Source: JAGQUL01 sp038212015 | GTDB taxonomy: Bacteria > Actinomycetota > Thermoleophilia > Gaiellales > SKUG01 | Length of the DNA stretch: 27,314 bases | Direction of reading: 5' to 3' | Assembly: GCA_038212015.1 (NCBI GenBank) | Contig: JBBQUY010000047.1 | Location: forward strand, 1-27,314 | Shown here: positions 1-8,171 of the stretch, piece after piece | Position numbering within the stretch: the first letter of the stretch is position 1 | Layout: every line of letters begins with the position of its first letter | The notes under the pieces: model-generated | What the model was told of the DNA's origin: nothing | The model's database searches: none | The model's input: only the letters and a program-made list of their open reading frames with translations | Translations under genes and position numbers: made by a program

Positions 1-228
1 GTCCCAAAAGCTCGCATTTTGCGGGAAAATGAAGCAAACACGTGCGTATATCGAATAGCAAAGCTGGTGATCTCTGCCCAAGGCGCGCCGATCCTCCATG
101 ACAGTGACGCAAGCGAACAGTCACGGAAGAACGCACGGTCAACCGTGAATGCAGAGCGGCGTCAACGATGATCCACGTCGCCCGAAGATGGGCGCTGGAT
201 CGCAGCGCGATCCAGCACGTGGATCGAT
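1..228. other. Non-coding spacer downstream of nuoD
   Basis: No convincing gene is present. The first ~170 bases are clearly richer in A and T than the rest of the window. One plus-strand frame stays open from base 1 to a TGA at 169-171, but its third codon positions are A/T rich, unlike every real gene here, so it is probably not coding. Small hairpins are visible at 15-31 (CATTTT/AAAATG around GCGGG) and 134-147 (CACGG/CCGTG around TCAA). The 14-mer GATCCACGTCGCCC occurs at 170-183 and again at 234-247 inside the nuoD end. Confidence 0.6.
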
Positions 229-242
229 CTATCGATCCACGT
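194..242 (-). terminator. Two adjacent perfect inverted repeats at the nuoD stop codon
   Basis: The first repeat pairs GCTGGATCG (194-202) with CGATCCAGC (208-216) around a 5-nt loop. The second pairs ACGTGGATCGAT (217-228) with ATCGATCCACGT (231-242) around 2 nt and overlaps the nuoD stop at 229-231. No T-run follows on the minus strand, so this is either a U-less terminator or 3' stabilising structure for the nuo transcript, or a protein-binding palindrome. The pairing is seen; the role is inferred. Confidence 0.5.
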
Positions 243-1461
243 CGCCCATCACCGCGTCGACGGAGCCGACGGTGGCGATGAGGTCGGCCATGAGTTCGCC
301 GCCGACCATCGAGCTGACGGCCTGCAGGTTCACGAAGCTCGGGCCCCGCCACTTCACGCGCCACGGCTTGGTGCCGCCGTCGGAGACGATGTAGACGCCG
401 AGTTCGCCGCGCGGTGATTCGACGGTCGAATAGACCTCGCCAGCAGGTACCTGGAAGCCGTGCGTCACGAGCTTGAAGTGGTGGATGACCGCTTCCATCG
501 AGGTGTGCAGCTCCGCGCGCGGCGGCAGCACGACCTTGCGATCCTCGGCGATGATCGGCCCCTCGGGCAGCCCGTCGAGGATCTGGCGACAGATCCGCAC
601 GCTCTCGAACATCTCCTCGATGCGCACGATGTAGCGGGCGTAGCAGTCGCCTGCATCGTTGACCTTCGTGCGCACGTCGAGTTCGCGGTAGGCGCCGTAC
701 GGCGCGGCGGTGCGCAGGTCCCAGTCGACGCCGCTCGCGCGCAGGTTCGGTCCGGTGGTGCCGAGCGCGATCGCATCGTCGGCTGACAGGTAGCCGACGC
801 CGATCAGGCGGTCCTTCCAGATCGGGTTCTCGCTCAGCAGGTCGACGTACTGCTCGAAGCGGCCCGGCAGTTCGTCGAGCAGGTCGCTGCACGCCTTGTA
901 GAACGCGGGCGGGATGTCCTCGAACAGGCCGCCGATCGCGAAGTAGCGCGGATGCATGCGGTAGCCCGCGCTCATCTCGAACAGGTCGCTGATCGAGTCG
1001 CGCTCGCGGAAGCAGTAGAAGAACGGCGTCATCGCGCCCATCTCGAGCGCGCTCGTGCCGAGCCACACCAGGTGCGACCAGATCCGGTCGAGCTCCATGA
1101 ACAGCACGCGCAGCCACTCGGCGCGACGCGGCACCTGAAGCTGCAGCATTCGCTCGACGCCGGTGACGTAGGCGTAGCCACCGAAGTAGAACGACAGGTA
1201 GTCCATGCGATCGAAGTACGGGATCGCCTTCCACCACGTCTTCTGCTCGATGTTCTTCTCGATGCCCGTGTGCACGTAGCCGATCTGCGGCACGCAGCCG
1301 ACGACTTCCTCGCCGTCGAGCATCAGGTCCAGGCGCAGCACGCCGTGCGTGGACGGATGGTTCGGGCCGACGTGCAGCGGCATGAGCTGCTCGCGGATCT
1401 CGGGATCCATCGGCGGGTGCAGCTCGCTCGGGATCGGGCTCGGGATGCGTGAAGTCGGCAT
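229..1461 (-). CDS. nuoD: NADH-quinone oxidoreductase subunit D
   Basis: This is the 49-kDa-type subunit of complex I, in the peripheral arm where it helps form the quinone site next to NuoB. The 410-residue length is normal for the family. Characteristic blocks are visible: HVGPNHPSTHG near residue 30, GYVHTGIEKN, then RMHPRYFAIGG, and a C-terminal end with the family's usual VMGDVDR. The ATG at 1461 lies one base after the nuoC stop (TGACATG on the minus strand), implying translational coupling. A later Met at residue 18 is a possible start, but the first keeps the gene contiguous with nuoC. It is the last nuo gene before a palindrome-rich spacer; nuoE does not follow within the 228 bases available. 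Confidence 0.97.
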   Translation of the reverse strand: MPTSRIPSPIPSELHPPMDPEIREQLMPLHVGPNHPSTHGVLRLDLMLDGEEVVGCVPQIGYVHTGIEKNIEQKTWWKAIPYFDRMDYLSFYFGGYAYVTGVERMLQLQVPRRAEWLRVLFMELDRIWSHLVWLGTSALEMGAMTPFFYCFRERDSISDLFEMSAGYRMHPRYFAIGGLFEDIPPAFYKACSDLLDELPGRFEQYVDLLSENPIWKDRLIGVGYLSADDAIALGTTGPNLRASGVDWDLRTAAPYGAYRELDVRTKVNDAGDCYARYIVRIEEMFESVRICRQILDGLPEGPIIAEDRKVVLPPRAELHTSMEAVIHHFKLVTHGFQVPAGEVYSTVESPRGELGVYIVSDGGTKPWRVKWRGPSFVNLQAVSSMVGGELMADLIATVGSVDAVMGDVDR

Positions 1462-1462
1462 G

Positions 1463-2122
1463 TCAGTCGATTTCCCGTGGGGAGTTCGTGAACGTCACCG
1501 GCTCGCCGCCGATCGGGTAGTCCTTGCGCAGCGGATGCCCGACCCAGTCGTCGGGCATGATCAGCCGGCGCAGGCCTTCGCGGCCCGTGAACTCGATGCC
1601 GAAAAAGTCGAACGCCTCGCGCTCGTGCCAGTCCGCGGTGGGATACACCGACATCAGGGACTCGAGCGACTCGCCCTCGTCCACCCACACGCGCACGCGC
1701 ACGCGGGGCGCACCCGGCACGAGCTTGGTGAGGATGTAGTCGACGTGGAATCGCTTCTGGTGTTCGCGCACCGAGCCGAGCGTGTCGCACGGGCTCACGT
1801 CGCTCAGCAGGGCGAAGCCGGCGTCGTCGCGCAGCCACCGCGCCGCTCGCCCGAGCGCGCCCGGCGTGACCGTCACGGTCACCTCGTCGCGCCACATGTT
1901 CCAGTCGGTCGCATCCGCGCCGAGCGTGGCGACGAGCGCCGCTGCCGTCTCGGATGCGATCGCGATGCCGCGATGATCGACGGTCGGCATCGCGATCGTG
2001 CCGCGATGCGCGGCGTCGACCTCTTCGCGCTGCATGCCGGCTGGCCCGCGACCCGCGGGATCAGGGGCTGCATCGTCGGCAGGCATGCCCATGCCGGGCG
2101 GGGTGATCGTCTCGGAGCTCAT
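1463..2122 (-). CDS. nuoC: NADH-quinone oxidoreductase subunit C
   Basis: This is the 30-kDa-type subunit of the complex I peripheral arm. The 219-residue product has a poorly conserved, Pro/Ala-rich N-terminal tail of about 45 residues, then the family fold ending in the signature blocks YPTADWHEREAFDFFGIEF and LRRLIMPDDWVGHPLRKDYP. The same frame stays open upstream inside nuoB, but the ATG at 2122 shares its A with the nuoB TGA stop (TGATG), a typical coupled operon junction, so that start is chosen. It is a separate subunit, not the NuoCD fusion of enterobacteria. Confidence 0.96.
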   Translation of the reverse strand: MSSETITPPGMGMPADDAAPDPAGRGPAGMQREEVDAAHRGTIAMPTVDHRGIAIASETAAALVATLGADATDWNMWRDEVTVTVTPGALGRAARWLRDDAGFALLSDVSPCDTLGSVREHQKRFHVDYILTKLVPGAPRVRVRVWVDEGESLESLMSVYPTADWHEREAFDFFGIEFTGREGLRRLIMPDDWVGHPLRKDYPIGGEPVTFTNSPREID

Positions 2123-2862
2123 CAGGCGAACGCCCCTTCCTTGCGCTCGCGGCGATCTGCGAGCCACTGCTCGTACTGGCGAACGCTCTCGCGCGATCCC
2201 ACTTCGTCGAGGTAGGCGGGCGGCACGCCGTCTCGGATCTTCTTCTGCAGCAGCAGGAAGCCGTGGTTGAGCTGCTCGGGGCGGGGCGGGCATCCCGGGA
2301 TGTGGATGTCGACCGGGACGACCTTGTCGGCACCCTGCACGACCGCGTAGTTGGAGAACATGCCACCGGAGCTGGCGCACGCACCCATCGCGATCACGAA
2401 CTTGGGTTCGAGCATCTGGTCGTAGACCTGGCGCAGCGGCGCAGCCATCTTCTGGGAGAGGCGGCCGGAGATGATCATCAGGTCGGCCTGGCGCGGCGAG
2501 GCGCGGAACACCTCGGAGCCGAAGCGCGCGAGGTCATAGCGCGACGACGTGACCGCCATCATCTCGATCGCGCAGCAGGCGAGGCCGAAGATCGCCGGCC
2601 ACAGCGAGTTGGACTGTGCCTTGTTGACCTGCGATCCAACGAACGACGACATCCTGTCGACGGTCGTCAGCAGGACCTTGGACTCCATGTCCTCCTTCAC
2701 CTGCGCGACCGGGTTGCGCTTCAGGTTGGGATCGAGCTGCAGCAGCTGTGGGCTGCTGAGCTTGCCCTGGCTGTGCAGGTGATACGCCGTCTGCAGGTTC
2801 GGGTCGCCTGCCGGGTCGTAGCCGGCAACGCTCGGCGCGATGGGGGTGTCGTCGTTCGCCAT
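2122..2862 (-). CDS. nuoB: NADH-quinone oxidoreductase subunit B
   Basis: This is the PSST-type subunit that carries Fe-S cluster N2, the last cluster before quinone. The ligand motifs are all present: FGLACCAIEM, then GACASSGG, then IPGCPPRPE. The product is about 246 residues, longer than many NuoB proteins. Roughly 75 residues precede the conserved core, including a hydrophilic stretch rich in Gln, Leu and Pro. The ATG at 2862 has an AGGCAGGA-like ribosome site just upstream and lies 8 bases after the nuoA stop. A GTG at 2880 is in frame but overlaps the nuoA stop and has worse spacing. C-terminal Arg/Glu-rich tail residues follow the core. Confidence 0.96.
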   Translation of the reverse strand: MANDDTPIAPSVAGYDPAGDPNLQTAYHLHSQGKLSSPQLLQLDPNLKRNPVAQVKEDMESKVLLTTVDRMSSFVGSQVNKAQSNSLWPAIFGLACCAIEMMAVTSSRYDLARFGSEVFRASPRQADLMIISGRLSQKMAAPLRQVYDQMLEPKFVIAMGACASSGGMFSNYAVVQGADKVVPVDIHIPGCPPRPEQLNHGFLLLQKKIRDGVPPAYLDEVGSRESVRQYEQWLADRRERKEGAFA

Positions 2863-2870
2863 GGTCCTGC

Positions 2871-3245
2871 CTACTCCCACTCGAGGGCGCCGCGCCCCCA
2901 GACGTATGCGTAGCCGACGGCAAGGATGCCGACGAACACGAGCAGCTCGATGAATCCGTACGTGCCGAGATCGTTCAGCACGAGCCCGAGCGGGACCAGA
3001 AACACCATCTCGATGTCGAAGATGATGAAGAGCATGGCCGTCAGGTAGAAGTCGATCGGGTTTCGCTGACGACCAGCGTACCCCGTGGAGACGCCCGATT
3101 CGAATGCGAGGCGCTTGTTGCCCTGCACGTCGGGGCGCGTGGCGCGCGTGCCGAACGCGAAGCCCAGCGCGATGAGGCCCGTGGGGATCATCATCGCCAC
3201 GACCAGGAACATCCCGACGGGAATCCAGCTCTCAAGGGTCGTCAC
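2871..3245 (-). CDS. nuoA: NADH-quinone oxidoreductase subunit A
   Basis: This is a small membrane-arm subunit of complex I. The 124-residue protein has three predicted membrane helices: about residues 8-30, 63-83 and 93-115. The conserved loop FESGVSTGYAGRQRN and the helix FYLTAMLFIIFDIEMVFLVP, with its acidic pair, identify the family. The frame remains open far upstream, but the GTG at 3245 starts the family's usual N-terminus (MTTLESWIPVG) and has a GGAG ribosome site 8 to 9 bases before it. It is the first gene of the nuoABCD block and diverges from the lipoprotein gene at 3429. Confidence 0.95.
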   Translation of the reverse strand: MTTLESWIPVGMFLVVAMMIPTGLIALGFAFGTRATRPDVQGNKRLAFESGVSTGYAGRQRNPIDFYLTAMLFIIFDIEMVFLVPLGLVLNDLGTYGFIELLVFVGILAVGYAYVWGRGALEWE

Positions 3246-3428
3246 GGTACGGTCTCCGGTGTTCGTGTCTCGCGGGTGCGTTCGCGCGCGCGGGGCGCAC
3301 CGATCGATGTTCGATGCTTCCGCGATGCTACCTGCCCGCAGCCCACACTGCAGGAACGCATGCCGGCGACGGTTCGCCACCCGAACGAGCGCGTGTGCGT
3401 GACTGCGACGCGGGGTAGTGCTCGCCCC
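3246..3428 (-). promoter_or_regulatory. Divergent spacer with candidate nuo promoter
   Basis: The minus strand carries the hexamer TAGCAT (plus coordinates 3325-3330) within GGTAGCATC, the same 9-mer found before the plus-strand protease at 14052-14060. If used, it would give nuoA a leader of about 70 nt. No good TTGACA-like -35 is visible. On the plus strand, TAGTGC (3416-3421) lies 7 nt before the lipoprotein ATG, a weak match to a leaderless -10 box. Confidence 0.35.
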
Positions 3429-5417
3429 ATGCGCACTCCGTCTCCGAACGTCTTCCGTCGTGTCCTGGCCGCAGGTGCGGCCGTTGCCATTGCCGCGCTC
3501 GTCGCGGCCGGATGTGGGGGCGGCGACGGTGGCGACCGCGGCGACACGGGGCTGGTCGGAGACGAGGGGCCGCTCGCGTGGCTGCCGACGAACACCTGGA
3601 TGATCGCGACCGCGAACCTCGATCCGAAGGCGATCGACACCGCCGTCACGTCGCTCGACCGGCTGCCGATCTGGGCGCTCGCGGAGGGCTTCCTGCCCGC
3701 AAGCGACGGGAAGGGCCTGCGCCGCGAGCTGCTCGAGCAGATTGCCAAGGAGTCCGCGGGCGACACGGGCGACAAGCCCGAGGTGACCGCCGCGCAGCTC
3801 GAGACGGCGTTCGGCAATCGCGTCGGCGTTGCGATCACGAGTGCCGACTTCGAGTCGTTCGAGTCCGACGACGCTCCGGTCGTCGCGTGGGTGGAAGTCG
3901 ACGACGAGGATGCGGCGTTGTCCGCCGCCAAGGACGTGTTCGAGGGCGCCGAGCGCGAGGTCGAGCACGAGGGTGTGACGTTCTTCGAGACCAAGGACAA
4001 GGACGCGACGTTCCTGGTGCGCGACGAGCTGCTGCTCATCTCGACGACCTCGAAGCGGATGGAGGCGCTCATCGACGTTCGTGACGGTGACGATTCGCTC
4101 GCGGGCGACGACGTCGCCGCCGCGGTCCTCGAGGTCGGCGTTGGCGATGCGATCGCCGGCTTCGCGATCGCATCGGAGCCGCTGCTGGAGGCTGCCCCGA
4201 AGCTCGTGCGCGACCAGGCGGACGACACCAAGGACGACGGCGAAGCCACCGAGGCGGAGAAGGAGAACGCCGAGAAGGCCGCCAACATCGCGGACGAGCT
4301 GGGCCCGCTGCTCGAGTCGAAGGCCGTCGACGGGCTCATCGCCGACTGGATCAGTGGCAGCATCACGATCGACGAATCCGGGCTGCGCATGCGTGGCGCC
4401 TGGTCGAACCCGCGTGAGCTCGCGTCGCCGAAGCCGGGATCGCGCGAGCTGGTGGAGCGCGGACCGGCGGATGCCCAGTACGTCACGTCGACAGCCAGCG
4501 ACGGCACGACGCTCCGACGCCTGCAGGATGCGTGGAGCGAGGTTCGCGATGCCTACGACCTGGACCTGCGCGCACTCGTGGCCAAGGAGTGCACGCAGGC
4601 GGATCGCTGGGCGTGCAACCTGGGCGTGGAGCTGGCACTGGCGGTGCTTGAGGACGAGGACCTTGCAGACTCGTTTGAGGAGCAGGGCGACGTCGCGATG
4701 GCGCTGTATCAGGACATCTCGCCGCAGGTGGAGGCGCTTGGCGCGATCACCGAGACCGGCAGGGCGCCGGCCGACACATCTGTCGACAGTCGGTTGTTCG
4801 AGTCCGTTTCGACGGCACCCACGCTCGAGGGGTACGAGCCGCCTGCGGAGCTGCTGCAGGCAGCGCAGGCGGCCGGCATCCAGGTGACCAACGCACCCGA
4901 CGGCAGCGCCGTGACGCTCCGCGTCACCGCGGGATCACCGCTGGCCCGGCTCGTTCGCGAGGAGTTCGACCCGAACGGGCTCGCGGCACTGGCCGCCGTC
5001 GGGTTCGACCTGCGCCAGCTGCTCTCGCCCGCCGGCATGACGCTCGCACGCGAAGACGTCGACGGCCTCCACGTCTGGGGCTTTCCGCCCGACGCGCCGT
5101 CGAAGGTCGTGCCCGCGCTCACAGGTGAGGCCGAGACGCTCGCAGACGACGAGACGTACCAGGAGGTGATCACGGCCGCCAAGCCTCCGAAGGAGGTAGG
5201 CACGTACGGCTGGGTGGACCTGCAGAGTTACGTCGAGTCGACGCTCGCGATGCTCAGCGCAGATGCGGGCGAGGACGGCATGGACATCAAGCGAATCATC
5301 CCGACCGTTCGCAACAACCTGGCTGACGTACCAGGCATCGTGACGTGGTCGACGCGCGAGGAATCCGACGGCGAGGACGTCGGCGTCATCGAGATGGCGA
5401 TGCCGATCCTCGAGTAG
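3429..5417 (+). CDS. DUF3352-type surface lipoprotein
   Basis: The protein is 662 residues. It begins with a charged n-region (RTPSPNVFRR), a hydrophobic Ala-rich h-region and a lipobox ending ALVAAGC with Cys at residue 29, followed by a Gly/Asp linker. This predicts a lipid-anchored protein on the outer face of the membrane. The remainder is acidic and soluble, with repeated alternation of beta-rich segments such as GVAITSADFESF and RDELLLISTTSKRMEALI, resembling the DUF3352 proteins common in high-GC actinobacteria, whose function is unknown. The ATG at 3429 is preferred because it starts directly before the signal peptide; the upstream in-frame sequence is Arg-rich and shows no signal. 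It converges on the gene ending at 5433, with 15 bases between stops. Confidence 0.75.
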   Translation: MRTPSPNVFRRVLAAGAAVAIAALVAAGCGGGDGGDRGDTGLVGDEGPLAWLPTNTWMIATANLDPKAIDTAVTSLDRLPIWALAEGFLPASDGKGLRRELLEQIAKESAGDTGDKPEVTAAQLETAFGNRVGVAITSADFESFESDDAPVVAWVEVDDEDAALSAAKDVFEGAEREVEHEGVTFFETKDKDATFLVRDELLLISTTSKRMEALIDVRDGDDSLAGDDVAAAVLEVGVGDAIAGFAIASEPLLEAAPKLVRDQADDTKDDGEATEAEKENAEKAANIADELGPLLESKAVDGLIADWISGSITIDESGLRMRGAWSNPRELASPKPGSRELVERGPADAQYVTSTASDGTTLRRLQDAWSEVRDAYDLDLRALVAKECTQADRWACNLGVELALAVLEDEDLADSFEEQGDVAMALYQDISPQVEALGAITETGRAPADTSVDSRLFESVSTAPTLEGYEPPAELLQAAQAAGIQVTNAPDGSAVTLRVTAGSPLARLVREEFDPNGLAALAAVGFDLRQLLSPAGMTLAREDVDGLHVWGFPPDAPSKVVPALTGEAETLADDETYQEVITAAKPPKEVGTYGWVDLQSYVESTLAMLSADAGEDGMDIKRIIPTVRNNLADVPGIVTWSTREESDGEDVGVIEMAMPILE

Positions 5418-5432
5418 CGGTCGCCCGAGCGG

Positions 5433-6044
5433 CTACGCCAGCTGCTTGACCAGATCCTTCACGGGACCGTTGCCCGAGCCGTTGCTGGTGCCGGGAAGCG
5501 CCGGCACGGGTCCCTGCACGCCGGAATCGCTCGGCTGGAGCGGCGCAGCAGGGACACCAGGCCCGCCGGAGGCTCCGGAGTTGCCGGGCGTGACGACCGG
5601 AGACTGCGGAGCGGGGCCGTTGCCCGGACCGGACGGCGCGGGCGTCGTGGTGCTGGGGGTCGGCGTCGTGGTGCCGCCGCCCTTCGAGGGCTGCCGCGTC
5701 GTGCCAGTGGTGCGAGTGGGTCCGCGCGTCGAGGACGTTCCCCGCGTCCGGGTCGGCGACGTCGCACGCGCCGGCGCGGGTCGCGGCGTGACCACGACGC
5801 CGCCACCGGCATCGGGATCAGCATCGACCGGCATGTCGAACGGCGAGACGTCATCGAAGGAAACGACGATCGGTGCTGCATCGACCGGATCGACGTCGCC
5901 TGGACCGATGCGTGTGGACGACGCATCCGTGCTGCCCGACTGCAAGACGATCCAGCCCGCAAGCGCGAGCAGGGAGATCGCGAGCACCAGCCGGAACGGA
6001 TCGCTCCAGTAGGCGTGCAGGGTCAATGTCGGAGATCGACGCAT
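5433..6044 (-). CDS. Single-pass membrane protein with Pro/Thr/Gly-rich outer tail
   Basis: The N-terminus is basic (MRRSP), then about 20 hydrophilic residues, one membrane helix (LVLAISLLALAGWIVLQ) and an extracytoplasmic tail of about 160 residues. The tail starts acidic (VDPVDAAPIVVSFDDVSPFD) and then becomes low-complexity Thr/Pro/Ser/Gly, ending in a short basic-hydrophobic tail KDLVKQLA. Such tails usually span or coat the cell wall. The ATG at 6044 has GAGG 8 bases upstream; ATGs at 6050 and 6089 are in frame alternatives. No catalytic domain is seen and no function can be assigned. It follows the isochorismatase-like gene on the same strand, about 67 bases away. Confidence 0.65.
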   Translation of the reverse strand: MRRSPTLTLHAYWSDPFRLVLAISLLALAGWIVLQSGSTDASSTRIGPGDVDPVDAAPIVVSFDDVSPFDMPVDADPDAGGGVVVTPRPAPARATSPTRTRGTSSTRGPTRTTGTTRQPSKGGGTTTPTPSTTTPAPSGPGNGPAPQSPVVTPGNSGASGGPGVPAAPLQPSDSGVQGPVPALPGTSNGSGNGPVKDLVKQLA

Positions 6045-6080
6045 CAGCATTACCTCGGGTGGTCCCCCGCTCCGCTCGAT

Positions 6081-6099
6081 TCGATGCATGAAGCATCGA
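6081..6099. repeat. 7-bp hairpin upstream of the Pro/Thr-rich gene
   Basis: TCGATGC (6081-6087) pairs with GCATCGA (6093-6099) around ATGAA. It lies between the isochorismatase-like gene and the next gene on the minus strand. It could attenuate readthrough or bind a regulator; no T-run follows. Confidence 0.35.
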
Positions 6100-6111
6100 G
6101 GATCCTGCGAC

Positions 6112-6672
6112 TCAGTCGTCGCCGATGATGAGCCGCTGCACGTCCCTGAACTCCGGGGTTCCCGCGCGTCGCAGCCAGTCGAAGAGCACCTGCTCGATGG
6201 TCGTCTCGTGCGCGCCCGCTCGCACGAGCTCGCGGATCGACACGTCGCGATGCAGGTCGCTGCGGCTTGCCACGCCGTCGACGGGCACGTACACCTCGCG
6301 CTGTGCGTCGAGCATCGACAGGACGGTGTGGCGAACGCACACGTGCGCTTCGATGCCGACCACGACGAACTGCTCGGCATCACGAAACGAGCTCGGCAGG
6401 TCCATCCACCTGGGCGCGTCCAGCGCCGAGAACTCCACCTTGCCGATGCGTGGCGTCTCCGGCGGCAGCATCTCGACGATGCTCGCGACCGTCGGCCCGA
6501 GCCCCTCGGGGTACTGCTCCGTGCACGCGATCGGCACGTCCAGGCGCAGCGCGCCGCCGAGCAGCGTGCGGATGCGGTCCGACAGCGGGAACAGGCGTGG
6601 CACGTGCGTGTGGAAGGCACGCTGCATGTCGACCACGAGCACGGCGCTTCGCGAGGGATCGAGCATCAGCAT
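6112..6672 (-). CDS. Isochorismatase-fold cysteine hydrolase
   Basis: The 186-residue protein has the alpha/beta cysteine-hydrolase fold shared by isochorismatases and nicotinamidases. The likely triad is Asp15 in VLVVDMQ, Lys78 in IGKVEFSAL and Cys112 in EAHVCVRHT. The block TEQYPEGLGPT is typical of the ISOC1/YcaC-like hydrolases rather than true isochorismatase or PncA, so the substrate is unknown. The start ATG (6672) overlaps the end of the SDR gene; a second in-frame ATG at 6666 shares its first base with that gene's TGA. The overlap indicates that the two are co-transcribed and coupled. Probably cytoplasmic: there is no signal peptide. Confidence 0.85.
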   Translation of the reverse strand: MLMLDPSRSAVLVVDMQRAFHTHVPRLFPLSDRIRTLLGGALRLDVPIACTEQYPEGLGPTVASIVEMLPPETPRIGKVEFSALDAPRWMDLPSSFRDAEQFVVVGIEAHVCVRHTVLSMLDAQREVYVPVDGVASRSDLHRDVSIRELVRAGAHETTIEQVLFDWLRRAGTPEFRDVQRLIIGDD

Positions 6673-7703
6673 GCCGCCAGGATCGCCTGCTCACGGGCGA
6701 CGTCGAGGCCCGCGCTCGGGGTGCCGGCCCCGGGCGAGCCGATCCAGTCGAGCACCCACGCCGCCGTCTCCTGCAATGGGCGCGCCGCGAATTCGAACAC
6801 CTCCTCGACCAGGTCGGTGCGCGCGGTCACCATCCCGGTGAAGCCGATCCCGTCGGGAATCCACGCCGGCAGGTCCGACCATGGTTCCACCTCGTGCGAC
6901 TCGAGCATGTCGCGGCTGACGTGCACGACCTCGGCCGGGGTGCCGCCCGCGCCGCGCACCGCTTCCTGACAGGCCGCGACCAGCGACCCGACGGTCTGTG
7001 ATCCAGGCGTGGGCGCCGCGTTGAACACCCCGGCGATGCGGCGCTCGATCGCCTCCAGCGCCAGCCAGGCAAGGTCGCGCGAGTCCAACACCTGTATCGG
7101 GTCGTCGGCAGGTGGTGCGATCGTCGTGCCACCGGCGGCGATGCGCCGCACCCACCACGGAAATCGCCACGTCGTGTCGTGTGCACCGGTGATGAGCACC
7201 GGTCGCAGCACCGTCGATCGCGGGGCGCGCATCGGCGATTCGAGCAGCAGCCGCTCCGCAGCTGCCTTGCCCGGCGCGTACCAGTCGTAGGAGAACTCCA
7301 CCTTCGGATCGGTGCAGGCGCGCAGCTCGAGTGCAGGGTCGTCGAACGTCGCGACGGCGTCTGCCTCGGACGGGCCGCGCTGCGACAGGTCCGCATAGGC
7401 GGACACGCTCGACAGCTGCACCCACCACGGCATGTCCTCGTCGAGCGTGCGAACCGCATCCGCGACCCATGCCGGAACGCGCGCGGACACGTCGATGATC
7501 GCGTCGAACGGGCCGCGCATCGAGAGCGCGGCGTGCCCGTCGGAGCGGTCGTGCACGTAGTCGAGCAGGCCGGCATCGTCGCGTGCGCGCAGGGTGTCGG
7601 AGACGCCACGGTGCACCGCGACGACCTCATGGCCGCGCGCGAGCGCTTCGTCGGTGATGGCGGTTCCGGACAGTCCGGTCGCGCCCAGGATGAGCAGTCG
7701 CAT
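6666..7703 (-). CDS. NAD-dependent epimerase/dehydratase (extended or atypical SDR)
   Basis: The 345-residue protein opens with a Rossmann strand and the nucleotide motif LILGATGLSGTA (GxxGxxG), then VVAVHRG, which fits NAD(P) binding. A YxxxK catalytic pair is visible in YDWYAPGK near residue 160, and LRPVLITGAHDT follows as in extended SDRs. The substrate cannot be told; relatives act on nucleotide sugars, isoflavones or mRNA-binding targets. The ATG at 7703 has AGGTGG five to six bases upstream, better than the GTG at 7712. It heads the minus-strand block that continues into the isochorismatase-like gene with overlapping start and stop, and diverges from the Fe-S carrier gene at 7773. Confidence 0.87.
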   Translation of the reverse strand: MRLLILGATGLSGTAITDEALARGHEVVAVHRGVSDTLRARDDAGLLDYVHDRSDGHAALSMRGPFDAIIDVSARVPAWVADAVRTLDEDMPWWVQLSSVSAYADLSQRGPSEADAVATFDDPALELRACTDPKVEFSYDWYAPGKAAAERLLLESPMRAPRSTVLRPVLITGAHDTTWRFPWWVRRIAAGGTTIAPPADDPIQVLDSRDLAWLALEAIERRIAGVFNAAPTPGSQTVGSLVAACQEAVRGAGGTPAEVVHVSRDMLESHEVEPWSDLPAWIPDGIGFTGMVTARTDLVEEVFEFAARPLQETAAWVLDWIGSPGAGTPSAGLDVAREQAILAAC

Positions 7704-7740
7704 GGCGTCCACCTACCCACGAGCGGCGGCCTCTGCGCAT

Positions 7741-7754
7741 GGAACGGTCGTTCC
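7741..7754. promoter_or_regulatory. Palindromic operator candidate before the Fe-S carrier gene
   Basis: GGAACG (7741-7746) and CGTTCC (7749-7754) form a perfect palindrome around GT. It lies 5 bases upstream of a -10-like CACAAT (7760-7765, preceded by TG at the extended -10 position), which itself lies 7 bases before the ATG at 7773. The palindrome would sit over the -35/spacer region, where a dimeric repressor of the TetR type could block transcription. Confidence 0.4.
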
Positions 7755-7772
7755 TGTGGCACAATGGGCTAC

Positions 7773-8117
7773 ATGGAGACGACCAGCCCCGCATCCCCCG
7801 TCACGCTCACCGACACGGCCATCGGCAAGCTGGCCGCCTTGATGGCGGAAGAAGCCGAACCCCAGGCACTGCGCATCGCGGTGACCGGTGGTGGCTGCTC
7901 GGGATTCCAGTACGCGCTCGGCTTCGATACCGAGCAGCACGACGACGACCTCATCTTCGAGCATTCGGGCGTGAAGGTCATCGTCGACGAGACGAGCGCC
8001 GAGTACCTCAAGGGCGCCGTCGTCGACTTCCAGGACGGCCTCAACGGCAAGGGCTTCGCGATCGAGAATCCCAACTCGACGGGCTCCTGCGGCTGCGGCC
8101 AGTCCTTCAGCTGCTGA
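7773..8117 (+). CDS. erpA: A-type iron-sulfur carrier protein (ErpA/IscA/SufA family)
   Basis: The 114-residue protein matches the HesB/IscA family. A-type carriers deliver Fe-S clusters to apo-proteins through three Cys: here Cys42 in GGGCSGFQY and Cys106 and Cys108 in SCGCGQSF. A further Cys closes the chain. The core blocks LRIAVTGGGCSG and SAEYLKGAVVDFQDGLNGKGF are canonical. Subtype (ErpA, SufA or IscA) cannot be fixed from sequence alone; ErpA is the usual label for lone actinobacterial copies. Neither suf nor isc genes are adjacent. The ATG at 7773 is preferred since CACAAT sits 7 bases before it; an ATG at 7764 overlaps that hexamer. Nuo subunits in the window are plausible clients. 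Confidence 0.92.
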   Translation: METTSPASPVTLTDTAIGKLAALMAEEAEPQALRIAVTGGGCSGFQYALGFDTEQHDDDLIFEHSGVKVIVDETSAEYLKGAVVDFQDGLNGKGFAIENPNSTGSCGCGQSFSC

Positions 8118-8171
8118 TCCTTCCTGCAGCGTTCGCGTGAACGACCACGCGTCGGTGGGTAACCAGCCTGC

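Noticed and set aside
1..171. Open plus-strand frame at the left edge that could be the end of a gene.
   Set aside because: Its third codon positions are not GC-biased, no family features are seen, and the whole stretch is AT-rich unlike coding DNA here.
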